Shown here piece after piece: positions 1 to 7,160 of a DNA stretch of 7,581 nt. The stretch lies in NCBI GenBank assembly GCA_003451715.1, contig DMJN01000292.1:4276-11856 (forward strand). The letters are read 5' to 3'. The notes beneath the pieces were generated by a model. That model did not search any database. It worked only from the letters and a program-made list of their open reading frames with translations, and was not told where the DNA came from. The stretch's first letter is position 1. Every line of letters starts with the position of its first letter. The translations under genes were made by a program, and so were the position numbers. The DNA comes from Gammaproteobacteria bacterium. GTDB lineage: Bacteria > Pseudomonadota > Gammaproteobacteria > Pseudomonadales > Pseudohongiellaceae.

Positions 1-17
1 GTGGAGAACTATCCGGG

Positions 18-1817
18 CTAAGAACTCGTCAAATGCACTTTCCCCTGTTTTAAATCTTCCACTGCCTGGTTATGGCTGAGATAGTTGTTGCCCGAGAGCT
101 CCCTGAAGAATTCCGTACCGGCAAGCTTATCCATGATGGGGCCTTTGACTTCTGACAGGTGCAGATCAATATGCAATTCTTTCAAAGCCTCGCTTATTTT
201 CTCGAGTGTCTCCAGGGCACTCATGTCAACTTCATTGACTGCCGTACACATAAGTATTACATGTTTCAATTTTTGGTTGTCAGCGACCAGTTTGAATATT
301 AATTCTTCCAGGTAACGGGTGTTAGCAAAATACAAGCTTTCATCTATGCGAATAGACAACAGATTTGCGTAAGTCTCTACCGTATGACGGCTGACATTTC
401 GAAAATGTTCGGTGCCGGCCACTCTGCCGATTACCGCAACATGAGGTTGTGAAGTCTTGTAAAGATGAATAAGGATTGAAGCCAGAACCCCAGCCGCTAT
501 ACCGATTTCAACACCTATGACGAGGGTTAAGAACAATGTTATGAATACGGCGGTAAAATCAGCCCGAGAATATTGCCAGGATTTTCGAAACACGGAAAAA
601 TCGATCAATGAATAAACCGCCACCAGGATAATTGCGGCCAGACAAACCTTGGGAAGCCAGTATAAGACTGGTGTAAAAAATAGTGTCACTACCGCAATGA
701 GAATGGCTGTGAACAGCCCGGCCGCCGGCGTTGCAGCTCCTGCCTCAAAATTTACTACCGAGCGTGAAAAGCCTCCGGTAATTGGAAATCCGCCGCCGAA
801 AGACACGGCGATATTGGATGCCCCCAATCCCACCAACTCCTGATCGAGGTCAATGCGCTCTCGCCGACGCGCGGCAAGTGTCTGAGCCACAGATATCGAT
901 TCAACAAAGCCGATAATAGAAATAAGCACCGCCGAACCCAATAAACTATTGACCAGGTCGAGTGAAAAATCCGGAGCAGCCAGAGCCGGCAGTCCCTTAG
1001 GTACATCTCCCAGCAATTGCACTCCCTGTTGGTCGAGACGCAGCAGGAATGCAAGACTTGCCATAATGATAGCTACCAGCAGAGGACCTGAGCGCGAAAC
1101 CGTAGTCGCTATGCGGGCATTCATACCAAGCGCTAGCAGACCACGCCTGAGGCCAGTCTTACACCAGACAATCAGCAGAATGGCACCGGTCCCCAGCCCT
1201 AACGTTATGCCGTTAGCATCACTGACTGATTGGGATAAGGACATCAGCAACTCAATTACATTTTGCCCACTGGTGCTGATGCCCAACATATGTTGCAACT
1301 GGCTAAGACCGATGATGATTGCCGATGCTGTAATAAAGGCGCTGATTACCGGGTGAGATAGAAAATTTGCCATGAAGCCCAATCGAAGCAGGCCAAGCAG
1401 CAACAGAAATCCACCGGACAGAAAAGCCAGTGTCATCGCGGCGGCAACAGCCTGTTCACTGCCATCTAGCGATAACTTGCCAAGAGCTGCAGCCGTCATC
1501 AGCGATATAACGGCCACCGGGGCTACGGAGAGAGTGTTGCTCGTTCCGAACAGAGCGTATACCGTGAGCCCGAACATGCTGGCATAGAGCCCGGTTTCCG
1601 GCGGTAGTCCGGCAACCAGCGCATAAGCCAGCGCCTGTGGTATCAGCATGATAGCTACGATGATTGCCGCTATGACATCGTCGGCAAACTTGCCCTTCCC
1701 ATAATGGGAACCCCAGGCAATGATTGGCAGAAAGCGGCGGGGCGAAAATCCTTTATTCAATACAGTGCTATTTCCTATTTTGATTCGTGAGACTTGACCT
1801 GCCGATGGCCGAGCCAT
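18..1817 (-). CDS. SulP-family anion transporter with C-terminal STAS domain
   Basis: This is an inner-membrane secondary transporter of the SulP/SLC26 family, whose members move sulfate, bicarbonate or related anions. The first ~460 residues are hydrophobic transmembrane segments. They carry the family's early motif (IPQALAYALVAGLPP followed by GLYAS) and the later conserved loop GGFPITGGFSRSVVN with downstream AGAATPAAG. A cytoplasmic STAS domain fills the last ~115 residues, with the VNEVDMSALETL loop holding the conserved Asp and Ser. At ~600 residues it has normal family length and an intact stop (TAG, 18-20). The start is uncertain. ATG at 1817 has AGGTG about 7 nt upstream but overlaps the preceding gene by 43 nt. 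A TTG at 1760 would begin 14 nt after that gene's stop, with AGGA 12 nt upstream, giving 581 residues. A TTG at 1835 is also open. It is the last visible gene of the - strand run. Substrate cannot be assigned: no carbonic anhydrase or sulfur-assimilation gene lies within view. Confidence 0.94.
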   Translation of the reverse strand: MARPSAGQVSRIKIGNSTVLNKGFSPRRFLPIIAWGSHYGKGKFADDVIAAIIVAIMLIPQALAYALVAGLPPETGLYASMFGLTVYALFGTSNTLSVAPVAVISLMTAAALGKLSLDGSEQAVAAAMTLAFLSGGFLLLLGLLRLGFMANFLSHPVISAFITASAIIIGLSQLQHMLGISTSGQNVIELLMSLSQSVSDANGITLGLGTGAILLIVWCKTGLRRGLLALGMNARIATTVSRSGPLLVAIIMASLAFLLRLDQQGVQLLGDVPKGLPALAAPDFSLDLVNSLLGSAVLISIIGFVESISVAQTLAARRRERIDLDQELVGLGASNIAVSFGGGFPITGGFSRSVVNFEAGAATPAAGLFTAILIAVVTLFFTPVLYWLPKVCLAAIILVAVYSLIDFSVFRKSWQYSRADFTAVFITLFLTLVIGVEIGIAAGVLASILIHLYKTSQPHVAVIGRVAGTEHFRNVSRHTVETYANLLSIRIDESLYFANTRYLEELIFKLVADNQKLKHVILMCTAVNEVDMSALETLEKISEALKELHIDLHLSEVKGPIMDKLAGTEFFRELSGNNYLSHNQAVEDLKQGKVHLTSS

Positions 1818-2365
1818 CGTACACACCTGATACAAGCAAACACCGTCAGATCAATTAACAAAGTGATGAAAACAGCCAGTGCCAGGCCCCATTGTATCGC
1901 AATCGAATTCAAGGGTACGGTATAACTATATTGTTGCAGAGTCTCATCAAAAAATTCCCGATCGGCAGTGAAGATCACGTGAAATGCCATCGCTACCATA
2001 TTGTCCTGCATTGCCTGCTGTTCGATGCTAAGCCGGTTGTAACGGTCTACTATCATGCGAATACTGGCCGCATCCCGCTGAAATACTTCATCATCGCTGG
2101 CCTGGTAGTAGGCAATAAGAGCATCCAGATCACCTTCGAACAAAACGTCTGCGGTTGACTGAAAGCCGCTAATGTTGATGCTGACTTCCCGAAAGTGGGC
2201 ATCGATGCGCTGTTGGTATTGATCGATAAAACTCGGCACCTGAATTCCCAACAGCAAACCGACTGCGAAGAGAAACAGCCTGCTATAGGCGCGAAACAGT
2301 GATGTGAAGAATAGGGACATGGGGAAAACGTCAGAAAGCCTTAGCGTCGTTCCTGGTTTGACCAC
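1775..2365 (-). CDS. DUF2937 family two-pass membrane protein
   Basis: The function is unknown, and I recognise the protein as a DUF2937 member from its overall pattern. It has an N-terminal hydrophobic helix (about residues 29-46, ending GLLLGIQVPSF) followed by a soluble stretch of ~110 residues. That stretch contains IDQYQQRIDAHF, FEGDLDALIAYYQASDD and QQYSYTVPL. A second helix (about 157-180) leads to a short basic tail. The likely topology puts the central domain in the periplasm and both termini in the cytoplasm. The start chosen is GTG at 2365, preceded by GAGG at a 4-nt spacing and lying 18 nt after the DUF2333 stop. An ATG at 2320 would give 181 residues, closer to usual family size, but has no Shine-Dalgarno match (GTTTTCCCC precedes it). 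The 3' end runs into, or lies just before, the start of the SulP gene, implying coupled translation. Confidence 0.88.
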   Translation of the reverse strand: MVKPGTTLRLSDVFPMSLFFTSLFRAYSRLFLFAVGLLLGIQVPSFIDQYQQRIDAHFREVSINISGFQSTADVLFEGDLDALIAYYQASDDEVFQRDAASIRMIVDRYNRLSIEQQAMQDNMVAMAFHVIFTADREFFDETLQQYSYTVPLNSIAIQWGLALAVFITLLIDLTVFACIRCVRWLGHRQVKSHESK

Positions 2366-2383
2366 AAATCCTCTATCGAAGTT

Positions 2384-3436
2384 CTATCCCTGCGACAATA
2401 AATCGCGCAAATCGATAATGGCTGCATTGGCTCTGGAAATATAATTTGCCATGGTCAGGGAGTGATTTGCGAATGTCCCAAAACCAGATCCATTCAGAAT
2501 GACCGGGAAAAATACCGTGCGTTGACTCGCCTCCAGATCCCGAATGATCTGACGCAAACTTGCGGAAGCATTCTTGTCATCCAGCACTTGTTCAAAATCG
2601 ATTTCTACCGCTCTCAAAAAATGCATCAATGCCCAGGTAGCACCACGGGCTTCATAAAAAACATTATCAATTAGTAGCCAGGGGGTTTGCACAGATATAT
2701 CCAGTGCTGCCGGTGTCGACTGCGCCGCCCCAATATCTATATTGACTCGCTCCTCGCCGACACTAGCACTGAGGCGTTGTGACAAACTACCCAATCGTGA
2801 TTCAACATTCAGCAACCAGTTGGAAAGATTATCGGCGCGTGCGTAGAACTGGGCATCTGCATTCTGCGGATCGGCGATACGCCCCAGGTAAGAATAGAGT
2901 CGCTCAATCGCCACGGAGTATTCACTCTCTGAAGGAGGAAATATCCAGCTATCAGTGTCGAAGTGAAAATTCGGTTCGCTGACAATCAGGTCTGGGTCTT
3001 CAACGGACTGGGATTGCGAACGACTGAAGTTCTCACGAAAGGCCCTGGAAAAATCGCGCACCTGGACCAGCGCACCGAACTCCCAGTTTGGAATATTATC
3101 CAGGTACAGGCCAGGCGGCATTATGTCGTTTGATAAATATCCACCCGGTTTGTTCAACAAGGTTTCCGCTACACGAATCATCGCAGCAGTGCTTGCCGCA
3201 CCCACTACATAGTCATTGCCTGACAGCGCGAGCTTTTCATTGGTGTTTTGGGCAACAGAGAATTCTGCGGGCTCTCGACTCCAGTATATGCCGATCACCA
3301 GTACAAATATCAGGACAACGCCAAGGATACTAAGTGCTATTTTTTTTCGCTTTGATCCGTCGCCACCTAATCGGAAAATCGATAGGAATGACGAGAGAAA
3401 TGAAAACCATTTTTGTTTGACGTTAGCCCAGAACAT
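2384..3436 (-). CDS. DUF2333 family single-pass inner-membrane protein
   Basis: A conserved protein of unknown function, recognised as DUF2333 from its characteristic segments: AAMIRVAETLLNKPGGYLSN (85-103), IPNWEFGALVQVRDFSRAF (115-133), FSRSQSQSVEDPDL (137-150), and NAQFYARADNL-like and RLGSLSQRLSASVG stretches (192-227). Residues ~33-51 form one transmembrane helix after a short, basic cytoplasmic N-terminus (SKRKK at 28-32), so the remaining ~300 residues should be periplasmic. There is no catalytic motif I recognise. The 350-residue length fits the family. It starts at ATG 3436, 14 nt after the stop of the upstream lipoprotein gene. The Shine-Dalgarno signal is weak, since the nearest AGGA is about 15 nt upstream, which suggests translation coupled to the gene before it. 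It sits between a lipoprotein and a DUF2937 membrane protein, consistent with an envelope complex (inference). Confidence 0.92.
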   Translation of the reverse strand: MFWANVKQKWFSFLSSFLSIFRLGGDGSKRKKIALSILGVVLIFVLVIGIYWSREPAEFSVAQNTNEKLALSGNDYVVGAASTAAMIRVAETLLNKPGGYLSNDIMPPGLYLDNIPNWEFGALVQVRDFSRAFRENFSRSQSQSVEDPDLIVSEPNFHFDTDSWIFPPSESEYSVAIERLYSYLGRIADPQNADAQFYARADNLSNWLLNVESRLGSLSQRLSASVGEERVNIDIGAAQSTPAALDISVQTPWLLIDNVFYEARGATWALMHFLRAVEIDFEQVLDDKNASASLRQIIRDLEASQRTVFFPVILNGSGFGTFANHSLTMANYISRANAAIIDLRDLLSQG

Positions 3437-3450
3437 AACTGCAGTTTACA

Positions 3451-4176
3451 CTAATCCTGCGGCATTCTCAGTCGAATACTGGTTCTGCCTGCTAACTCGA
3501 TATTACCCCGTAAGCGATAGCCTGCGACGGCATCGCGCATGACGCTATACATCCAACGTGCAAGTTCGTCGTTGGGTGCGGTGATCAAGAAGAATGCACC
3601 GTGTTGCTTTGCCTGTTTTGCAATATCTGTCAATTGTTCCTGAGCGCTCTCACTACGTCGCGAAAACTCCCCACCATCAAATGTGAAAAACAAATCACCT
3701 GAATTCATTTCATCCCGCAGTCCCGCACTGGCTCTGGCGATACCCGGATGATCCTCATCGATAAAGCGTGCCCGGTCTAACATTAATTCAGCATCGGCAA
3801 ACAATCCCTGGCGACTGGCCTCACCGGCCAGTTGCACGTAACGGGCGACAATATCCTGTAGCCCCTGCAGAGCAATCTCATTGTCTGGATCATAAGCAAG
3901 CACCCGCATGAATTTCGCATGGGCATTGTCATCAACCGGTGTTAGCAGACGGTCAGCATCCAGCGACTGCAGGCCAGCGAATAACAAATCGGCAATCAGG
4001 CGTTGCCGATCCGTACCCGCTGCTCCGCTTACCGTCTCGGCTTCGGACAGAGTCCTGATGCTAACGGTGTCTTCGGAAACCTCGGCTTCGCCTGGTTCAG
4101 CAGGTTGTTCCTGCACGGCACAGGCTCCCAACAGCAGAGAGATTAGCAGTAGTGAAGTGAGCGAACGAAGCGTCAT
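3451..4176 (-). CDS. Predicted outer-membrane lipoprotein of unknown function, TPR-like middle
   Basis: I do not recognise a named family. The N-terminus is a clear lipoprotein signal: MTLR, a hydrophobic core, then lipobox LGAC with Cys19. Residue +2 is Ala rather than Asp, which favours sorting to the outer membrane. A flexible acidic linker (about 21-55) follows. Residues ~56-155 are helical and read like tetratricopeptide-type helix pairs (AHAKFMRVLAYDPDNEIAL, then GLFADAELMLDRARFIDEDH). The C-terminal ~80 residues look mixed alpha/beta (GAFFLITAPNDELARWMY, then RLRGNIELAGRTSIRLRM). The start ATG at 4176 lies 9 nt after the moeA stop with a poor ribosome site, as in a coupled operon. Its constant close spacing to the DUF2333 gene suggests the two products work together in the periplasm (inference). 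Confidence 0.85.
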   Translation of the reverse strand: MTLRSLTSLLLISLLLGACAVQEQPAEPGEAEVSEDTVSIRTLSEAETVSGAAGTDRQRLIADLLFAGLQSLDADRLLTPVDDNAHAKFMRVLAYDPDNEIALQGLQDIVARYVQLAGEASRQGLFADAELMLDRARFIDEDHPGIARASAGLRDEMNSGDLFFTFDGGEFSRRSESAQEQLTDIAKQAKQHGAFFLITAPNDELARWMYSVMRDAVAGYRLRGNIELAGRTSIRLRMPQD

Positions 4177-4185
4177 TATCCAGGC

Positions 4186-5415
4186 TTACTCCAGTAGCTC
4201 AGAGAACGAGATAAACTCCAGGTAGTCCCCTGGTGCAACCGAGGAATAGGGAGGGATTATGGCAAGTCCATCCGCCCGGCTCAAGGAAGTGGCGACGCCC
4301 GAGCTCTGATTATCAAAGGGAACCAGTTGGGTTGTTCCGGAGGCATTTTTTGTAAGGTGTGCCCTGATATATTCCTGCCGCTGACCCGTCTCTCCTTTTT
4401 CGAAGCCAGAGGGTACCAACAATGGCGTAGCGAGCGGCTTATCACAGCCAAGCATGGTGAGCAGGCAGGGCCTGACCAGCATTACCAATGTTACGAAGGC
4501 TGACACAGGATTACCGGGCAATCCGAAAAACTGGGTATCGCCTACCTTACCACTGGCAAATGGCTTACCCGGCTTGATGGCCAGTTTCCACAATTCCAGA
4601 CGCCCAACGGCTTCTACAGCGGCTTTAACGTGATCTTCCTCTCCCACCGACACGCCGCCGGTGCTGATAATACAATCTGCCTGGCTTGCCGCCTCTTCGA
4701 GCGCCACTTTGGTGCTGCTCAGATCATCTTGCACCTCGCTGATCTCAATAACTTCGGCGCCCAGAGACTGCAGCAGGGCGGAGAGTGTAAAGAGATTGGA
4801 ATTGTAAATTTGGCTCCCCTGTAGCGGGGTGCCGGGTAGCACCAGCTCGTCGCCAGTGGTCATCACTGCCACTGTGAGCTTGCGTCTTACCGGTAGCTCA
4901 GTCAATCCTACCGAAGCGGCTAATCCAATATCTTGTGGACGCAGGCGCCGGCCTGAATGCAACAGGGTTTCTCCTTCCCTTATGTCGTCTCCGGCATCCC
5001 TCAGGTTTTGACCGGGCACTGCTGCCTGCAGGATCTCTACCTGATCACCATCGAGCCTGGTTTTCTCCTGCATCACCACGGCATCTGCACCCTCCGGGAC
5101 CGGAGCTCCGGTAAAGATCCGGGCAGCCTCACCAGCCGATACTGGCGTTCCTACCTGCCCGGCCACAATTCGCTGAGTGACTCGCAGAACCATGGGTTCA
5201 CTCACCAGATCGGCAGTTCGAACCGCATAACCGTCCATGGCACTGTTGTCCAATGGTGGAACATCGACCTGGGATACCAGATCAGCGGCGAGTATTCGTC
5301 CAACCGCATTCAGTAGTGCAACGGATTCCTGATCAACTACGCCAGGCAGGCTCTGCAGTATTTTATCGAACGCTTCTGCCAGGGGAGTTAGGGTAGTACT
5401 GTTTTGTTGACTCAT
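4186..5415 (-). CDS. moeA: Molybdopterin molybdenumtransferase MoeA
   Basis: MoeA catalyses the last step of molybdenum cofactor synthesis in the cytoplasm: it inserts molybdate into adenylylated molybdopterin supplied by MogA. The 409-residue product has the full family architecture. Visible motifs, numbered from the chosen start, are PPLDNSAMDGYAVR (53-66), FTGAPVPEGADAVVMQE (101-117), AGDDIREGE (141-149), TTGDEL (186-191), IYNSN (203-207), GGVSVGEEDHV (253-263), KPGKPFASG (281-289) and GLPGNPVSAFVT (298-309). The acidic residues that line the active site in E. coli MoeA are kept at equivalent places (for example Glu190 and Asp261), so it should be active. The start is ATG at 5415, which has GGA 8 nt upstream and begins 16 nt after the RmlD-like gene. 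A more upstream TTG at 5469 would overlap that gene and adds nothing conserved. No other Mo-cofactor gene is in the window. Confidence 0.97.
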   Translation of the reverse strand: MSQQNSTTLTPLAEAFDKILQSLPGVVDQESVALLNAVGRILAADLVSQVDVPPLDNSAMDGYAVRTADLVSEPMVLRVTQRIVAGQVGTPVSAGEAARIFTGAPVPEGADAVVMQEKTRLDGDQVEILQAAVPGQNLRDAGDDIREGETLLHSGRRLRPQDIGLAASVGLTELPVRRKLTVAVMTTGDELVLPGTPLQGSQIYNSNLFTLSALLQSLGAEVIEISEVQDDLSSTKVALEEAASQADCIISTGGVSVGEEDHVKAAVEAVGRLELWKLAIKPGKPFASGKVGDTQFFGLPGNPVSAFVTLVMLVRPCLLTMLGCDKPLATPLLVPSGFEKGETGQRQEYIRAHLTKNASGTTQLVPFDNQSSGVATSLSRADGLAIIPPYSSVAPGDYLEFISFSELLE

Positions 5416-5431
5416 TAATTGATTCCAATTG

Positions 5432-6379
5432 TCATGCGGCGCTGGGCTCTGTAGATCCCTTATCTTCAACTTGAGAAAAAGTTCTGGATCGATCGCTATA
5501 GAGTAATTTGATAACGTCCTGCAAATGCCCGTGCCAGGTTCTGGGTTTTATGCCGAAGGTGTCGAAGATCTTTTTGTTGGACAAGGTCGAATTATGGATC
5601 TCAGGAACTCTCGATTCCCGTTCAGTAATCTTGATCTTCTCCAATAGTCGATAGATCTGCTCGTCATGATTGGCCGCGTATTTTAGGGTTTGTTCTGCAA
5701 ACTCACATTCTTTCTTGGTTTCCAGTCCGCTGTAATGGTAGGTGCCCCATACATTCGCGTCACAATCCACCTGTTGGCAGACCGCCAGGATTGCCACTGC
5801 AAGATCGCCGGTGTGAGTGGGACTGAAACGCCTTCGCGAAACCTGTAATTGCCCCTCATTCTTGATAGCGGTACGTATCCAGGATTTGATCAGGCCCTTC
5901 TTGTGTTGTCCGAATAACCAGCCGGAACGGATGATAATGTGGGCATTGTAGTTCTGGACAGCCAATTCTCCCTCCAGCGATGTCTTTCCGTATACACCCT
6001 GGGGATCGGGATCATCGTTTTCGTTGTAACCCAGTTTCTTCTCACCATTGAAAACATAGGCATTGGACAGATGCAGCATGGGTATATTGAGATGATTACA
6101 AATCTCCGCCAGAGTACCCGGTAGCAGCCCATTGATACGCCGGCAACGTTGTTCTGATGACTCCGCTCGTTTCAGGGCACCATGATTGCCGGATATAAAA
6201 TCCGACAGGTTGACCATCTGGGTGGGTGAATAGTCGGTGACCATCTTGGCAATGGCGACACCATTGTCAGGGTCGAAGTGCTTATCAGCAGGCGCCTGGA
6301 AACGGATCTTGCGCTTGCGCAAGATCTCCACCAGGTCTTTGGCAGTGGGGCTGTTGCCACCCACAATAAACAGCTTCAT
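5432..6379 (-). CDS. RmlD-like (dTDP-4-dehydrorhamnose reductase family) protein with degenerate active site
   Basis: A 315-residue extended short-chain dehydrogenase-like protein of the RmlD substrate-binding family. Family hallmarks are present in order: beta strand and loop MKLFIVGGNS (1-10), INGLLPGTLAEIC (82-94), LSNAYVFNGE (104-113), GVYGKTSLEGE (128-138), RSGWLFG (151-157), FSPTHTGDLA (185-194), WGTYHYSG (211-218) and a C-terminal NSTLSNKKIFDTFGIKPRTW. Several functional residues have changed. The usual GxxGxxG loop reads G-G-N-S-P-T-A, the STDYVFDG motif reads SNAYVFNG, and the catalytic YxxxK reads YGKTS, with Ser134 (codon TCG) in place of Lys. Loss of reductase activity is likely (inference). 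It starts at ATG 6379 with GGAAA ending about 6 nt upstream. It lies 165 bp after ssb and 16 bp before moeA, with no other rhamnose or sugar-nucleotide genes nearby, so a role in dTDP-rhamnose synthesis is doubtful. Confidence 0.88.
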   Translation of the reverse strand: MKLFIVGGNSPTAKDLVEILRKRKIRFQAPADKHFDPDNGVAIAKMVTDYSPTQMVNLSDFISGNHGALKRAESSEQRCRRINGLLPGTLAEICNHLNIPMLHLSNAYVFNGEKKLGYNENDDPDPQGVYGKTSLEGELAVQNYNAHIIIRSGWLFGQHKKGLIKSWIRTAIKNEGQLQVSRRRFSPTHTGDLAVAILAVCQQVDCDANVWGTYHYSGLETKKECEFAEQTLKYAANHDEQIYRLLEKIKITERESRVPEIHNSTLSNKKIFDTFGIKPRTWHGHLQDVIKLLYSDRSRTFSQVEDKGSTEPSAA

Positions 6380-6515
6380 TCAGGATTTCCGCTTCAAATC
6401 AAACACATATCCATTCGAATGCTTAAAGTTCGGTGAAAGACTGCGGGAAGTCAAGCCTGACGCGGGATAGACATGATTCGGCAGGCGCTCACGGCAAGCA
6501 GGGAATTGCTCGAGC

Positions 6516-6536
6516 GCACCGCTGCTGTCCCGGTGC
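6516..6536 (-). other. Short GC-rich stem-loop just after ssb
   Basis: On the ssb transcript, GCACCG and CGGTGC pair as a perfect 6-bp stem around a 9-nt loop, starting 8 nt after the ssb stop codon. No run of U follows (the next bases are GCTCGAGC), so it is not a standard intrinsic terminator. It could stabilise the ssb mRNA 3' end or cause partial termination. The rest of the 165-bp gap to the RmlD-like gene shows nothing convincing apart from the 10-bp palindrome CATTCGAATG at 6412-6421. Confidence 0.3.
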
Positions 6537-6544
6537 CGGCTTCT

Positions 6545-7021
6545 CTAGAAGGGGATATCGTCGTCGAAATTATCGAAGTTTGCCGGTTGTTGCTGCGCAG
6601 GTGCCGCCTGTGCGGGTTTGGCACTGGGCTGGCTTTGCTGGTTTTGTTGACCGAAAGGATTGTCTCCCTGGGCGCCGGCACTGCCACGTGAGTCCAGCAT
6701 CTGCATTTCATTTGCGACGATTTCAGTGGTATAGCGCTTCACGCCATCCTGTTCCCAGGAGCGGGTCTGTAGTCGACCTTCGACATACAGCTTGGACCCC
6801 TTCTTGACGTATTGATCGACGATTTCGGCGAGGCGATTGAAGAACACTACCCGGTGCCACTCGGTGCATTCCTGCTGCTCACCGGTGTTCTTGTCTTTCC
6901 AGCTATCGCTGGTTGCCAGGGATAAGTTCGACACCGCATTGCCATTTGGCATGGTTCGACACTCCGGATCATTGCCCACATTACCCACCAGAATTACCTT
7001 ATTTACACCTCGACTCGCCAC
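6545..7021 (-). CDS. ssb: Single-stranded DNA-binding protein SSB
   Basis: SSB coats single-stranded DNA during replication, recombination and repair, and recruits partner proteins through its C-terminal tip. The 158-residue product opens with [16 protein letters not shown]. It carries a complete OB-fold (about 1-112) with the DNA-stacking aromatics at Trp41, Trp55, Phe61 and Trp89, matching E. coli Trp40, Trp54, Phe60 and Trp88, inside TEWHRVVFF and GRLQTRSW. A Gly/Gln/Pro/Ala-rich flexible linker (about 113-147) leads to the acidic tip DDDIPF, the partner-binding signature. The start codon is GTG (7019-7021), supported by GGAG 8 nt upstream and by alignment of the mature N-terminus; the nearby ATG is out of frame. 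It is divergent from uvrA, as in E. coli, and is followed by the RmlD-like/moeA run on the same strand. Confidence 0.98.
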   Translation of the reverse strand: MASRGVNKVILVGNVGNDPECRTMPNGNAVSNLSLATSDSWKDKNTGEQQECTEWHRVVFFNRLAEIVDQYVKKGSKLYVEGRLQTRSWEQDGVKRYTTEIVANEMQMLDSRGSAGAQGDNPFGQQNQQSQPSAKPAQAAPAQQQPANFDNFDDDIPF

Positions 7022-7062
7022 GCTGAAATCTCCATTTGGGACTCATTGATTGAATACTCAAG

Positions 7063-7091
7063 TCTATACCATCACCAGGAATAAGAGAAAA
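7063..7091 (-). promoter_or_regulatory. Candidate ssb promoter (extended -10)
   Basis: Reading the - strand, TATAGA (7068 down to 7063) is preceded directly by TGG, giving an extended -10 (TGn) arrangement. A weak -35 TTTTCT lies 17 nt further upstream (7091 to 7086), next to an AT-rich stretch. The predicted 5' leader to the GTG start would be about 35 nt. This is a pattern match only. Confidence 0.35.
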
Positions 7092-7132
7092 TTATTGAGA
7101 AATTAGGACACCGGAATCCCTGCCCAACTCAC

Positions 7133-7149
7133 TGATCAATTCCTGATCA
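7133..7149. promoter_or_regulatory. Paired TGATCA sites, possible operator
   Basis: TGATCA occurs at 7133-7138 and again at 7144-7149, 11 bp apart and separated by ATTCC, with a C before each copy. Because the hexamer is its own reverse complement, the pair is both a direct and an inverted repeat about one helical turn apart, midway between ssb and uvrA. This resembles a regulator site, but no known consensus is matched. Both copies contain GATC, so Dam methylation is another possibility if the host has it. Confidence 0.3.
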
Positions 7150-7160
7150 CTTCCCCGCCC

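Noticed and set aside
949..1356. 135-codon open frame on the + strand
   Set aside because: It is antisense to the transmembrane part of the SulP gene, Ser/Pro/Arg-rich and without domain features; it is a shadow.
5416..5469. N-terminal extension of MoeA from a TTG at 5469
   Set aside because: It would overlap the RmlD-like gene, and conserved MoeA sequence begins only after the ATG at 5415, which has its own ribosome site.
6424..6454. TTGACT on the - strand as a -35 box for a promoter of the RmlD-like gene
   Set aside because: At 16-19 bp downstream there is no acceptable -10 (GAACTT or AACTTT); the best box, TTTAAG, is 21 bp away. A promoter here is possible but not supported.
6433..6807. 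124-codon open frame on the + strand across ssb
   Set aside because: It is antisense to ssb, with His/Arg/Pro-rich content typical of a shadow frame.
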